Assembly: GCA_030847615.1 (NCBI GenBank)
Contig: JAUMIR010000005.1
Coordinates: 246,798,645 to 246,862,644, forward strand
DNA length: 64,000 nt
DNA from: Gambelia wislizenii
Taxonomy: Eukaryota; Chordata; Lepidosauria; Squamata; Crotaphytidae
Direction: 5' to 3'
Both the position numbers and the translations under genes were made by a program. Shown here piece after piece: positions 1 to 9,814 of this stretch (the first letter of the stretch is position 1; each line of letters opens with the position of its first letter). A model generated the notes under the pieces. That model saw nothing but the letters and a program-made list of their open reading frames with translations, was not told where the DNA came from and did not search any database.

Positions 1-122
1 TTGTCTTGTGACAGAGAGTTAGACTAGATGGTCTTTTAAGTGTCTTTCAACAGAGTTATGTGAGATCTTAAGGATCTGTGGGTTTTTTGCGGGCTGTGAG
101 GCCATGTTCTGGAAGAGTTTAT

Positions 123-166
123 TCCTGACGTTTTGCCTGCATCTGTGGCTGGCATCCTCAGAGAAT
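123..166 (-). ncRNA. Degenerate hammerhead ribozyme motif
   Basis: On the minus strand the core CTGAGGA is present, followed by a stem II region (GCCAGC...GCAGGC), but the second core strand reads AAAAC instead of GAAAC, so the conserved G12 is changed. GTC at the cleavage position and the AGGAA stem I strand are kept. This is the mirror partner of the motif at 509-553 and is predicted to be inactive. Confidence 0.5.
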
Positions 167-508
167 GGTTGGGTAGGAGTGTGTGTGGGGTTTATATACT
201 GTGAGTCCCTGTTGGGGAGGATATGTAAATTTGTGTATTTGAATGGGTAGTTTCTAGGGGGAGATATGCAAGGAGGATTAGTGTCTGTTTGGCTAATGGC
301 CCATTATCTGCTGCTGGGTCTGTAATTGAAAATAAACTCCACCCAGGAACAGGGGGATTTCCAGCAGACAATGGGCCATTAGCCAAACAGACACTAATCC
401 TCCTTTCTTATCTTCCCCTAGGAACTACCCATTCAAATACACAAATTTACCTATTCTCTCCAACAGGGGCTCACAGTATATAAACCCCACACACATTCCT
501 ACCCAATC

Positions 509-553
509 ATTCTCTGAAGATGCCAGCCATAGATGCAGGTGAAACGTCAGGAA
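509..553 (+). ncRNA. Hammerhead ribozyme motif with all core positions
   Basis: CTGAAGA (514-520) fits the C-U-G-A-N-G-A core. GAAAC (541-545) supplies G12-A13-A14 and the start of helix III. GTC (546-548) gives a two-base-pair, loopless helix III and the cleavable C17. Helix I can form between TTCT (510-513) and AGGA (549-552). Helix II is GCCAGC against GCAGGT with one A.A mismatch and one unpaired T at 521. Very short helix III is the pattern described for Penelope-type hammerheads, which cut best as dimers. The extra base beside helix II and the mismatch make activity uncertain. Confidence 0.6.
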
Positions 554-640
554 TAAACTCTTCCAGAACACAGCCTCACCACCTAGAAAAAACCCACAGA
601 AAACCTCTGGATGCCAGCCGTGAAAGCCTTCGACTTCACA

Positions 641-1023
641 TCTTAAGGATCCTTGCCCACCTGAGCAATGTTTTGGAGCTTTCACCAGTTGGACTCATGT
701 TTTTGTTGTTTTAAACACAATAAATAAGAACTGGATAAAAAAGTTAACAGACCCTTTGCCTAAGGTCTTACTGAGGTGGTGCCAATTATGGTTTGGTAGT
801 AAACCAATTACCTTCTTCATTTATGTCATTTTAAAACTCAGCCAGGATTTAAATATTTACATACTCGATTTGGGCAGTTTCTCTGTTTCTGTATTTTCAT
901 GACTTCATGGAGGGTAATGAGAAATGAATTATAAAACCATTTGTTTGGTGGAAAACATTGTAGAAATTATTAGTAATAATGATTACTCCTACTACAAAGG
1001 CTTCTGGAACTTTGCTGATGCAC
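641..1023. other. No gene seen
   Basis: A/T-rich intronic sequence without a convincing reading frame or repeat family that I recognise. The first part contains a possible AATAAA (719-724), but no transcript can be tied to it. Confidence 0.5.
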
Positions 1024-1373
1024 ACGGCTTCTTTGTGGTCTGTGTGACTCACAAAAATGGGTCATCTGCACCTGTGCAGTGCATCTCTCAGAAACTTCTA
1101 GAGCTATACAAAGCTATACAATATGTGTTGTGGTTGTAGCCCCTACCATTCCCTGTGTGCATGATCAGCATGCCTTCTGCCTAAATTCTCAATTCCTCTG
1201 CAGCAGCATGATAAGAATTGTTTTCAAGTGTTTTGGCTTGGTTTTTTGGATTGGGCTGTCTCTTCACAAACAACTTGGTGTGGACTTACCTTGACTCTGG
1301 TTTTTGTATCAGATTTGTTATTAGTTTGGCTTTGGCTGACTGCTCACATACTCAGGGGCTTATGGTTTCCTCA

Positions 1374-1465
1374 GTGTCTTTGAAAAGGTGCACCTCTTAT
1401 GGACGGAAGATTCCCCCAAAGGACATGTATTCTAAATGCCTTCTTGGTGAAGGGCAGAATGTGGA
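1374..1465 (+). pseudogene. DIRS A gag remnant (cysteine motif)
   Basis: Reads LKRCTSYGRKIPPKD and then KCLLGEGQNV. This aligns with the start of the gag-like protein of the other copies, where a Cys-x2-Cys pair is followed by D-x-H-S-x-C-L and then CLGE-x-HN. One cysteine is replaced by Tyr and part of the second motif is deleted. The rest of gag is not recognisable here. Confidence 0.55.
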
Positions 1466-2648
1466 GCTTGATGTCACTGTCATGCCTTTATACTTCAAGC
1501 CCGCTAGAATTGTGCTTCCTGCCTAAAAGCACTCCTCTGGGAGAATGTGCTTAAGGTGGCTGATTAAGCTATGGAGAGCAGGTCCCTGCATATGGCCTCG
1601 GTCAGCTTCTCCACTTCTTGTCATGACCACAAGTTATTCTGCATGCCACATTGGCCGCAACAACATGTGTCTTTTCTCTGTGGGCAGCCCTGAAGCAGTC
1701 TTCGATTGAGATGACTTTGGGCTCTATAAGATGGGAATCTATGATGCAACTAGTTTTGGAACTGGCTGCTCAAGTTCAAGTGCCCTCCACCCTGGTAGAT
1801 CCCTTGAAACAGTTGTTGAGCCATCTACTGAGCCCCATCAGCCTCCGCACAAGAGGCACAACAAGAAGAAAAGGGATAGGGATCTGCATTCCTCTCAGCA
1901 GCACACCCAGGTTCCACCACCACACCATCAGGACCAGAGCCATCAGCACGGGTGCAGGAAAGCGAATCCTTCCCCTCGATTTTGATGGAATCCCGACCTT
2001 TGCCTGTCCAGGATGAGTGTGGAACTAACATGGCTCTGCTGTTGTAGTTGGCATGGTTTTGGACGGTGAGATTCTGGATTCCTCCCCTCAGGCTCCTGCA
2101 CTCACCACTTCATTGGATCATGCCTGATACACTGTATCTTCTCCTTGGAATCAACTCCTTCCTTCAGCATCATCACCATCAAGGCGAGTTTCCCCACACT
2201 GGCATCGTAGATCTAGCAGGTCGTGGTCAAGTTCAGTGACTCCACACTCATGGCATTTTTGGTCTTGTAGCCCACGGTATTATTGATCACAATATATGCT
2301 GCTCAGTATCATTGTGATCCCTATCTATACCGAGAATGGGGAGCTTTGTATGCTGGGTCTCACTCTCTTTGACTGGAATCTCCATACTGTTACCATGAGC
2401 TGTCACTGTCTGTGGACTATTATTACTACAGAAACTACTGTTTTTGTTGGTGTTATGGTAAATTCAGTGTTCCACGCCATTTGTCCCATTGGCACTGGGT
2501 TAGTTGCAAGATCGGTACCAGCAATCACAGTAAAGAATCATAAAAAAATCTTCATCGCTGGTTTCTCCACAATCACGTACTTCCACTCGGGTGCAGACAT
2601 CGTCGAGGTTGACTTTGGGGGAGGTGTTTGGGTGTGTCTCTCTCTCTC

Positions 2649-2669
2649 TGTGTGTGTGTGTGTGTGTGT
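2649..2669. repeat. (TG)n microsatellite
   Basis: A TC-rich stretch followed by about ten TG units, inside DIRS A. Confidence 0.9.
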
Positions 2670-2799
2670 TATCCTTTGCATATTGTTTTAGATATGGAAA
2701 TTGTTTAATACAAATCTTTTAAAGGTGGTCTCCCAACAACAGCGCAGTGGCCTTCTACCTAAACAAACAAAGAGGGATAAGACCAGACACTCTGCTTCA

Positions 2800-3045
2800 C
2801 ATCACAGTTCTTCTGTAGAATTGGTGCATTTCTCAAGGAATCCTTGTCTCCACGATTCATCTACCAGGAGAACAGAACGGCCTAGCAGATTCCCTGAGTC
2901 AGGCACCCACAAAATCTTCAGGAAGTGGGGTACACCAGCCATGGACCTCTTTGTGTCATACCAGAACAAGTCAGTGCAAGACCTTCTGCTCCAGAGTCCA
3001 GAGAGGGAGGAGCTTGCACAACAATGAGTTCCTGTTCCACTGGGG
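2800..3045 (+). pseudogene. DIRS A RNase H remnant
   Basis: The frame containing IHLPGEQNGLADSLSQ parallels IHLPGEENTLADELSR in the 23.66-29.78 kb copy, the conserved C-terminal part of the DIRS RNase H domain. It is followed by a FLFHWGSP block equivalent to FLFQWSGP. An in-frame stop lies upstream and the catalytic N-terminal part of the domain is gone. Confidence 0.65.
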
Positions 3046-3579
3046 AAGTCCATTATGTATGACTTTCACTGTTTCTTGGTGATAACCAAGATTTGTCAGG
3101 ACAGAGTGAGGAGTATACTGGTCATTCTGTGGTGGCCCCAGACAATCTTGGTTTGCCTCTGTGATACATCTGTCTTGAGAGGAGTTACTGAGAATTCCAC
3201 CCTGGCCACATCTCCTCACCATTCACAAGCTAAGGTGAGGCACCCAGACATGCAGAGTATCAAGCTGACTGCTTGGAGTATCTTCCTATAGCTTCTTTGC
3301 CAGAACCTATCAAGTGTATGCTGGAGGCAGCACATAGACCTTCCACTCAACGTTCATAAACCTATAAGTGGAACAAGTTCCTTGAAATTATAGCACCTCG
3401 AGATGTCTCTCCAGCCAACATGCCAATTAATCATGTTCTACTTTATTGGACAAAGGCTTGTTTCTTTCATCAATTGGATGTTTCCTGTCAGTCATCTTTT
3501 GGCTTTTCTAAAACTTTGGCAAGCCTTCTTGGTTTCTAGACCCCTTCGTTAAGAGGTTTCTGAAGAGATATAAGATTCT

Positions 3580-3900
3580 ACCCCCACCTGTGACTGGGCC
3601 TACAGCCCACTGGAGCCTCGAGTTGGTTCTCTCTCAATTGTTGAAGAAACAAACTGAGCTGAGGTTATTTACCTGGAAGGCAGCCTTCTTGGTAGCAATC
3701 ACCTTGGCCAGGAGGACTGGTGAGCTCTGTTGATCCACCTTTCCTTCATTTTCACATTCCACTGTTCTTCTAAGTGGGTTGCAGTCTGGCCTGTGAACTT
3801 GCTGGCAAGCAACCTCCTGTTCAAATGAGTAGCAACTTGACCAATTTCAGTGTTGGCAGCCATCCTAAGAGGTGTCCCACTCCATGACATCTGTAGTACA
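3580..3900 (+). pseudogene. DIRS A tyrosine recombinase remnant
   Basis: LEPRVGSLS- and AAFLVAITLARRTGELC-like stretches (3605-3730) match the region around the first catalytic Arg of the DIRS tyrosine recombinase in the other copies. The downstream part, with the His-x-x-Arg and Tyr motifs, is only faintly recognisable and frameshifted. Inactive. Confidence 0.6.
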
Positions 3901-4084
3901 GCTATTTGGTCTCAGCCATCACCTTTCATCTCACACTGTGGAGTGGACACAAGGTCCTGGGGGAAAGTGCTTCAGAGATGGCTGTGCTCTTTCCCTGTGT
4001 CTCAAGACACTCCCTCCTCCTGTGGTTAGTAGCTTGCTAGTCTATCATTTGTGTGAGTCATAGGGACCATAAAGAAGAACAGGT

Positions 4085-4380
4085 TGCTTAGCTTTAACAA
4101 TGGTTCTTCAAGTGGTCATCTCTGAACTCACAGAACTCTACTCATCCTCTCCTTGTCGTATCCTGCCTTCCTTTACTCCTTGGCTGTTGCTTTGGTGTCC
4201 AGAGAACTGAGGGTTTAGATGGGAAGTGTGTGTGTGGGGGGGGGGGAATGGGAGAGGCTACCATCAAAACCCTGACTCAAGAAGGTTCTGAGAAATGCAG
4301 TGTGCAAGTGCAAATCACCCATTTGTGTGAGTTCACAGATGACCACTTGAAGAACCATAGTTACAGATAAGCAACTTGTC
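4085..4380 (+). repeat. DIRS A internal complementary region and right terminal repeat
   Basis: GAAGAACAGGTTGCTTAGC (4072-4090) and GGTTCTTCAAGTGGTCATC (4101-4119) are complementary to the element's own right end (GATGACCACTTGAAGAACC near 4339-4357, then GATAAGCAACTTGTC). This is the expected DIRS arrangement, in which an internal region is complementary to the joined ends. A poly-G tract lies at 4227-4247. Confidence 0.7.
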
Positions 4381-4400
4381 TTTCTCTCACCACTTTCAAG

Positions 4401-4475
4401 GAGAAACGTCTGCAGCGAATGGAGTATTCTCCCAGATGGATGTCTGATCGGCATATCAAACTAGTTCAGCAAGAG
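4401..4475 (+). CDS. CECR2: CECR2 internal exon (pre-bromodomain basic segment)
   Basis: A 75-base exon, 25 codons, reading EKRLQRMEYSPRWMSDRHIK and then LVQQE. It is flanked by a pyrimidine-rich 3' splice site (TTTCTCTCACCACTTTCAAG, 4381-4400) and the donor GTAAGA (4476-4481). It joins in phase 0 to the exon at 35697. The PRWMSD motif and the flanking protein match the segment of vertebrate CECR2 between the N-terminal DDT-like region and the coiled coil. CECR2 partners ISWI-type ATPases in chromatin remodelling in the nucleus. DIRS A ends 20 bases upstream, so most of the upstream splicing signals come from a transposon. The following intron is 31.2 kb, swollen by nested retroelements. The exon is short, but reading frame, phase and order relative to the later exons all agree. 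Confidence 0.85.
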
Positions 4476-5959
4476 GTAAGAAGTATCTTGAAAATGGGAG
4501 GGCCTGTCATGTGTTTTGTTTATGCTATTTGTAATCCATCCCATAATTGAAAGTCTGTGGTGCTCACAAAATATTACACAGAGAAATGTAAATGTTACAT
4601 ACAGTAAAATAGAACCACGTGCAGCAGCAGGAGATGATGATGATGTCGATGATTATTTTATTTATTTGTATCCCAACTCCCCAACATAGGGCCTCCAGGC
4701 TGATAACAATGAGTTTAAAACAATACAAATCAAAACAATACACAATAAAAGCTGTAAATTTAGATCAACAAGGAGGGAGGCATTTTGTATGGAAGAAAGA
4801 GTAAGCTTACATTTGGGGTGGGGTGGATGTTGCTCTTTCTTCCCTGGGTGCTCAAGGGCAGCCAGAATGGGCATAAGCATACCCCTTTAGCCAATCAGCG
4901 GCTGAGGAAGGAAGCTGTGCCCAAGTGCCTGACCAGCACCTAGGGAGGAAGGGGTGGGGGGAAGGAGCGGTCTTTGTCTCCAGACAATGACTTTGGATAA
5001 TTATGCTGTATTAGGTTTACTTGGCCATTATAGTTGCCACCACTTTGGGGAGGGCCTTCTACAGAGGAGGATCTAGCACCTTTTCATTATTAAGTACTCA
5101 CCATACTTCAGCTGTCTTGGACACTCACAGAAGGACCTCAGTTAGTGAACACAAAGCTAAGGTAAGTACATGTGGGAAGAGCATATCCTTCATATAGAGA
5201 ACCAAAGCCATAAGTGCTTTCAAGGTCAACAGCAGCAATTTGAATTGAGGCTGGAAATGGGCCAGTCGTGGTATACAACGTTAATATAATATATTCACAG
5301 AGTGTCTAAGCCCATATTTTGAGCTAGCCATATTCAAAGGCAGCACCAGAGTATGGATCACTGCAGCCAGACCATTTCTCTCCAGGTAGTTTTGAACCTG
5401 ACATAACAGGCCAAGTTGGTAAAAGGCACTCCACATAATAAAAGATCAGGTCTTAAGCTTTGGACATGATATGTTAGGGAGAGTACAATTCCTTCTAGCA
5501 TTCTGAATCATACTTGTTTTTGTGCCTAATGTCTTCCAGTGTAGAAAACATCTTGGGATATAAATGTGTGGATCAGCTGCAAAAATGATCAGTTATAAAT
5601 TGTGTATGAAGTTAGAAGTTAGCAAAATATATTATAGCATATAAAATTAGTCTTAATAAACTTTGGCAATCTAACATGAGAAAGAACAATGAACTATGAA
5701 TAACAAAGTACCCAGAAGTACCTTAAAATCTGACAGTTGGAGTTTTGTTGTACAGTAATTGTTGTTTTAAAAAATCAGTAGGCTGCTTGGTTGTGATTGC
5801 TTACAATTTACAGATGCTATATATTTTATAACTGTATTGAATTATTTTATGATTGTTTGCAGTTGATTTATGACTATATTTTATTACTTTCTACATCCTT
5901 TCAGTGTGAAATTTTAAAATGTGAAATTCTGCCAGCTGGAAGAGTCTGAAAACATAATA
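4476..5959. other. Intron sequence with degraded repeat pieces
   Basis: 4646-4745 (TTATTTTATTTATTTGTATC, then CCTCCAGGCTG and an ACAATACAA-rich part) resembles the reversed 3' tail of reptile SINE/LINE repeats. 5200-5460 shares TGGATCACTGC and nearby text with 8100-8200 and is probably the same unassigned LINE-type repeat. No host exon is seen. Confidence 0.5.
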
Positions 5960-6320
5960 ATAGAATAATAGAATTTTAGAATCATAGAGCTGGAAGAGAC
6001 CAGAAGGGCCATCCAGTCCAACTCCCTGTGTCATGCAGGAACACGCAATCAAAGCATTCTGGACAGATGGCCTTCCAAACTTTGTTTAAAAACCTCCAAA
6101 GAAGGAGACTCCACCACACTCCGAGACAGTGCATTCCACTGCCAAACAGCTCTTACTTGTCAGGAAGTTCTTTCTAATGTTTTGGCGGAATCCCTTTTCC
6201 TGTAGTTTGAACCCATTGCTCCATGTCCTTGTCTCTGGAGCAGCAGAAAACAGCTTGCTCCGTCCTCAATATGACATCCCTTCAAATATTTAAACATGGC
6301 TATCATGTCCCCTCTTAACT
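5960..6320 (-). mobile_element. CR1 LINE 3' end
   Basis: On the minus strand the sequence ends in the CR1-type tail (repeats of ATTCTAT, then CTATGATTCTA) preceded by TTGGACTGGATGGCCCTTCT and the C-terminal reverse-transcriptase region ending near a GAGACGGAGCAAG-like block. It matches the 3' parts of the CR1 copies at 9.8-10.8 and 15.4-16.5 kb. It may belong to the same insertion as the CR1 ORF1 piece at 6615-7502. Confidence 0.85.
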
Positions 6321-6565
6321 TAACCCAGTGGCCAGCTATCCCCCGCGATTCCCCAACTCGCGAGGAGGCTGGCCAGCCTCCTCGTGGGTTGGGGAATCAC
6401 GGGAGGTGGCTGAGACTCTCCTCAGCCGGCCAGCCATCCCCTGGGATTCCTCAGCCAGCTTCTGAAAGTCTTCAGGAAGGGTTTTTTCCCCCTCTCACTG
6501 TTCAGTTCTTGTGCTACTTGCCTTGTTCTCTTTATAACATTTGGGATATTGTCTCCAGCACTTGA
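6321..6565. repeat. GC-rich inverted repeat between CR1 pieces
   Basis: GATTCCCCAACTCGCGAGGA (6348-6367) pairs with TCCTCGTGGGTTGGGGAATC (6379-6398) around a GGCTGGCCAGCC centre. The stretch is far more GC-rich than its flanks. It separates the CR1 3' end from CR1 ORF1, so it is either a later insertion or CR1 filler. Family unknown. Confidence 0.55.
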
Positions 6566-6614
6566 TTAACTCCTGCCCTCAAGCATACTCTCTCCCTCTC
6601 CCACATAACTCAGT

Positions 6615-7502
6615 TTAAAGCCGTGTGACCAGATCTTTTTGACTCTTAGCAAAAACATTCCTGACAACTGCTGTGAGGTGCAATCCATCCCTTGCCAGAA
6701 GTCCACCTCCCTGAAGCAACACACCATGGTCCAGGAAGCCAAATTGTTCCTGGCAGCACCATCTGCAGACCAGTTGTTCACGTCCACTATCTTTCTCTTG
6801 GCCGTGCCCTTCCACTGGAAGGACAGGCAAAATGACTACTTGAGCATCAGGGTCCTTCAGCTTCCTACCCAAAGCTTCATAATCCCTTGTGATATTCTGA
6901 AGGGTATGCCTTGCAGTATCATTGGTTCCCACGTGCATCAAAAAGAAGGGATAATGGTCAGAGGACTTGATGAGTCTTGTCAGCTTCTCTGTCCCTGACA
7001 GCATACCTCATGGGACATTTTGTCAGGCCTGCAAACTACTGCTTCTGTTCCCTCAGCAGGGAGTCCACTACCACCAACACCCACCTCCTCCAAGTCTTAG
7101 CAGAGCTATTCCACGTGCTGAACTTTCCAAGGTCATGTGCACATTTTCTGGGGATTGAGTCTGCTGCTCTTCATCTTGTTCCTTATCATCACTGATAAGG
7201 GAGAGAGTTTTGAATTGATTCTGTAGCAGCAAAATCACAAAATTATCCCTAGTGCTTCTGCTTCTACATGTCACATTCCTCCAATTGTCTACCTACTGTG
7301 TATGGCAACCAACCTCCTCCTCAGAGACATCCCGTGTATGTTCCTCATTGAGGACAGTCTGTTCCACACTGTCCATGAAACTCTCCTGCTCCCTAATATG
7401 CTGAATAGTGGATAAACGGGCTTCGAGTTGCTGAACCTTCGCTTCCAATAGGGCAACCAACTTACACTTGCTGCAGGTGTAGCTATCCACATCCTCTGGC
7501 AA
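6615..7502 (-). pseudogene. CR1 LINE ORF1 (zinc/coiled-coil plus SGNH esterase-like domain), broken
   Basis: Read on the minus strand from 7502. The N-terminal part has YTCSKCKLV, a Cys-x2-Cys pair, followed by a heptad-like LEAKVQQLEARLSTI coiled coil. After frame changes comes VVVDSLL (near 7075), equivalent to the SGNH block I G-D-S with the Gly replaced. Then come GTND (block III, near 6920) and DGLHL (block V with catalytic Asp and His, near 6690). CR1-type ORF1 proteins are known to carry PHD-like and esterase domains and act in the retrotransposition RNP. At least two frame breaks and one in-frame stop show it is dead. ORF2 is missing between this and the 3' end at 5960-6320. Confidence 0.75.
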
Positions 7503-7509
7503 GAAGACC

Positions 7510-8449
7510 TAAGATGAATTACAAATAAAAGTAAAGACAGTTCAATTTAAAAAATGCTGTTGAAAGTTTTAATCAAATCCAATCCACTTCCAATTAATAC
7601 ATATGACAGATTGCTAAATAAACAGAAGATTCAAAGAGAGAAGGCAATCAATGTCAAAAAGATATAGAAGTCTGGATAGAGAGGGATGTCTTAAGTTACT
7701 ACTGAAGCTAAATTACTGAAGGCTTCTGATGCATCTCAAAAGGCAAGGTGTTCTATAATGAGCTTGCTACAACAAAGGTGGTTCTCAGGTCACCAGTCCC
7801 TAGGCACAACTCATAGATAAAACCATGAGCAAAACTCCTCCACAAATCTCAAAGGCCCCTACAAAGCTCTCCAAGCTCGGTACATACTAGGAGAGGCATT
7901 ATGGGGGGAAAAAGTTCTTGGGCTTAAGCCTTTTAGGGTTTTATAAATCAGTGTTAATACATCAAAGGTAAAAGCAAATAAGTGAAGTCAGAAATAAATA
8001 GTCTGTGACAGTCATGGATATAGGTATAATATTAATCCACCTTTGCAAATCGTTCAGTAAATGAAAGGTAAAATTCTGCACTGAAATGTCCAAACTGTCT
8101 CCAAGGGCAGCTCCATGTAGAATGCATTACAGTAGTCCAGAAGGAAGATTACTAAGCATGGATCACTGCCTAGTCTATCCTGGTTCATTAAGTGCTGCTG
8201 CTAGAGAGGCAACTGGAGCAGAAAACAGGCAGCATTAGCCATTGCAATCATTTTGTGAGGACTGAGGCTCATTTTATTGGCCTTCATCCAACTCATTACA
8301 GCTTCCAGACACTGGTCCAGTCCCCACTTCACCACCTGATTCATATGGAACAGAAAGGTAGAACTGGGTGTTAGCCACATAATGATTGAACCTAATTGAA
8401 TAACCTGCCTCAGTAGATGCATTTCACAAGAGGATACTCAGGTCAGTAC
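7510..8449. other. Intron sequence with an unassigned LINE-type fragment
   Basis: 8090-8430 contains a block (GCATTACAGTAGTCCAGAAG, then GCATGGATCACTGCC) common to interspersed repeats in reptile DNA and related to 5200-5460. I cannot name the family with confidence. No host exon or intact frame is seen. Confidence 0.4.
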
Positions 8450-9237
8450 AAGTTTAATATACCTTAACTGGAAATCCAAAATCTGAAATACTCCAAAATC
8501 CAAATTTGTCCACATTGGTGGCTGAGATAGTGATACCTTTACTTTCTGATGGTTCAGTGTTCACAAACTTGGTTTAAAGCACAACATTATAAAAAATATT
8601 TTGCATAAAATTACCTTCAGGCTATGTGTGTAAAGTGTTTACAGTTGGGTCTGTCAGGGGATGATAGGACATTCAATCCCTGGCAGAAGCAAACAAACTG
8701 TCTCAGCAGACTAGCTAGCAAACCTTTTCCAAGAATACTCACACACAGAGTGTTTGGCGTCCAGAAAACAGGAGGTGCTTTAATCTTCAGTAGTTTCAGT
8801 ATGTACAGAAAAAGTGCTACACCAGGCATCAGAGGATCATAGGAAGAGAATGAACACTGATCTGGCTCTCTTATATACATCTCAGCACAGCATTCCCTTA
8901 CCCAAGCACATGGTTACATTGCATCAGATTTCTATATTACATGGCTTTGTACTCTAGTAACCCTTCTTCTGATGTAACCCTTTTCCTCATGCAGCTGTGG
9001 CATGATTTGTATGACTGGCAGTTCATGGAGTCCTGGAGTCAGTCATCATGACTCAGCATGATTTCTGCAGTTGATTGGCCATTTAAAACTTAGGGTTCAG
9101 TAACCAATTCCTGACAGGGTCCCATCTCCATGATATATCTTTATGTATATGGAAATATCCCAAAAAACCAAAAACAAAAAACAATTCAAAACACTTCTGG
9201 TCCCAAGCATTTCAGATAGGGGATACTCAACCTGTAA
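8450..9237. mobile_element. Old DNA-transposon-like repeat split by a solo LTR
   Basis: The left part (8455-8646) has AATCCAAAATCTGAAATACT and GATAGTGATACCTTTACTTT. The right part (9122-9237) has TGGTCCCAAGCATTTCAGAT and GGGGATACTCAACCTGTA. The two rejoin cleanly once the LTR at 8652-9116 is removed. A fragment of the same family lies at 37440-37575. The ends resemble those of non-autonomous DNA transposons, but the superfamily is not settled. Confidence 0.6.
8652..9116 (-). mobile_element. Solo LTR of an endogenous retrovirus-like element
   Basis: The 465-base block begins TGTCAGG and ends CCTGACA and is flanked by an exact 5-base duplication GGGTC (8647-8651 and 9117-9121), the signature of retroviral-type integration. 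On the minus strand it has a TATA-type promoter (TGTATATAAGAGAGCC, near 8865-8880) and an ATTAAAG polyadenylation signal (8778-8784) about 90 bases further on, in correct U3-R-U5 order. No internal region remains, so it is the product of LTR-LTR recombination. Confidence 0.88.
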
Positions 9238-9814
9238 AAAGAAAGGCTGTTGAGAATCAGTAGGTACTTCCTTCTCTCTTTTAAAATACATCATTCACTA
9301 AGGGGACCAGGGCACTTTCAGTTCTTGAACGGAGACTTGAAATCAGATTGAAACGGGAGTAGAAAATCCATTTAATTTAAGTACAGTTGAAGTTGACACA
9401 CCACTTCTCATGACATCTTGCATCAGAAGTTCCAACAGATTTATAGAGAGCATATCCCTGGCTGGCTATATATTAAAAAATAGCAGAAAATTTGCTTTAA
9501 ATAAAAGAAACTTTGGGAAATGTTTAATTTGAATAATTTATACAGGTTGGAGAATTCATCTTTTCTTGGAAGAACTTGTATTACTTTATCACAGAACATT
9601 AGCCAGCTCTTTCAGTACAACTTTGTGAGAAAAGTCAGAATCCGAGACTATAGAACTAATAAGTGGTGGTAATCCTAGCTCAGTTAATTGCAGTAAAAGA
9701 AAAAAAAAGTGACCCCATGTCTGCCTCCTAGGAGCCACTCCTCTCATTTATATGGAGTAGCTTCAGCAGAAGAGCGTATTCTGTTGCATTATTTCCATTC
9801 GCCAACATTATATA
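9238..9814. other. No gene seen
   Basis: A/T-rich intronic sequence. No repeat family or exon that I can support. Confidence 0.5.

Larger units (their letters stand above)
76..640. mobile_element. Penelope-like palindromic repeat unit, copy 1
   Basis: Two arms of about 240 bases face each other: 76-312 reads as the reverse complement of 361-602, with a spacer of about 50 bases. Each arm holds the same blocks in mirror order: a TATATA-containing GC-poor stretch, a hammerhead-like motif, and a tail resembling GATGCCAGCCGTGAAAGCC. This arrangement, with hammerhead motifs in repeated ends, is known for Penelope-like elements, whose terminal repeats can be inverted. No reverse transcriptase remains. 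A second unit with the same layout lies at 30.7-31.4 kb. The family assignment is inferred from the hammerhead and layout, not from coding sequence. Confidence 0.6.
1024..4380 (+). mobile_element. DIRS-type retrotransposon A, decayed and internally deleted
   Basis: The left end (TTCTTTGTGGTCTGTGTGAC, from 1029) and right end (4320-4380) match the termini of the better preserved DIRS copy at 23.66-29.78 kb. Between them, in order, are a gag zinc-motif remnant, an RNase H remnant and a tyrosine-recombinase remnant. The reverse transcriptase part is missing. Frames are broken throughout. The right terminus GCAACTTGTC stops at 4380, and CECR2 exon 4401-4475 begins 20 bases later. The element is in the same orientation as CECR2. 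Old insertion, not autonomous. Confidence 0.8.

Noticed and set aside
1..60. CR1-like phrase GTTAGACTAGATGG at the left edge
   Set aside because: Too short and without the ATTCTAT tail; it may be a CR1 tip but cannot be supported.
2045..2240. Short open stretch with His-rich part in DIRS A
   Set aside because: No domain match; it lies in decayed DIRS sequence between gag and RNase H.
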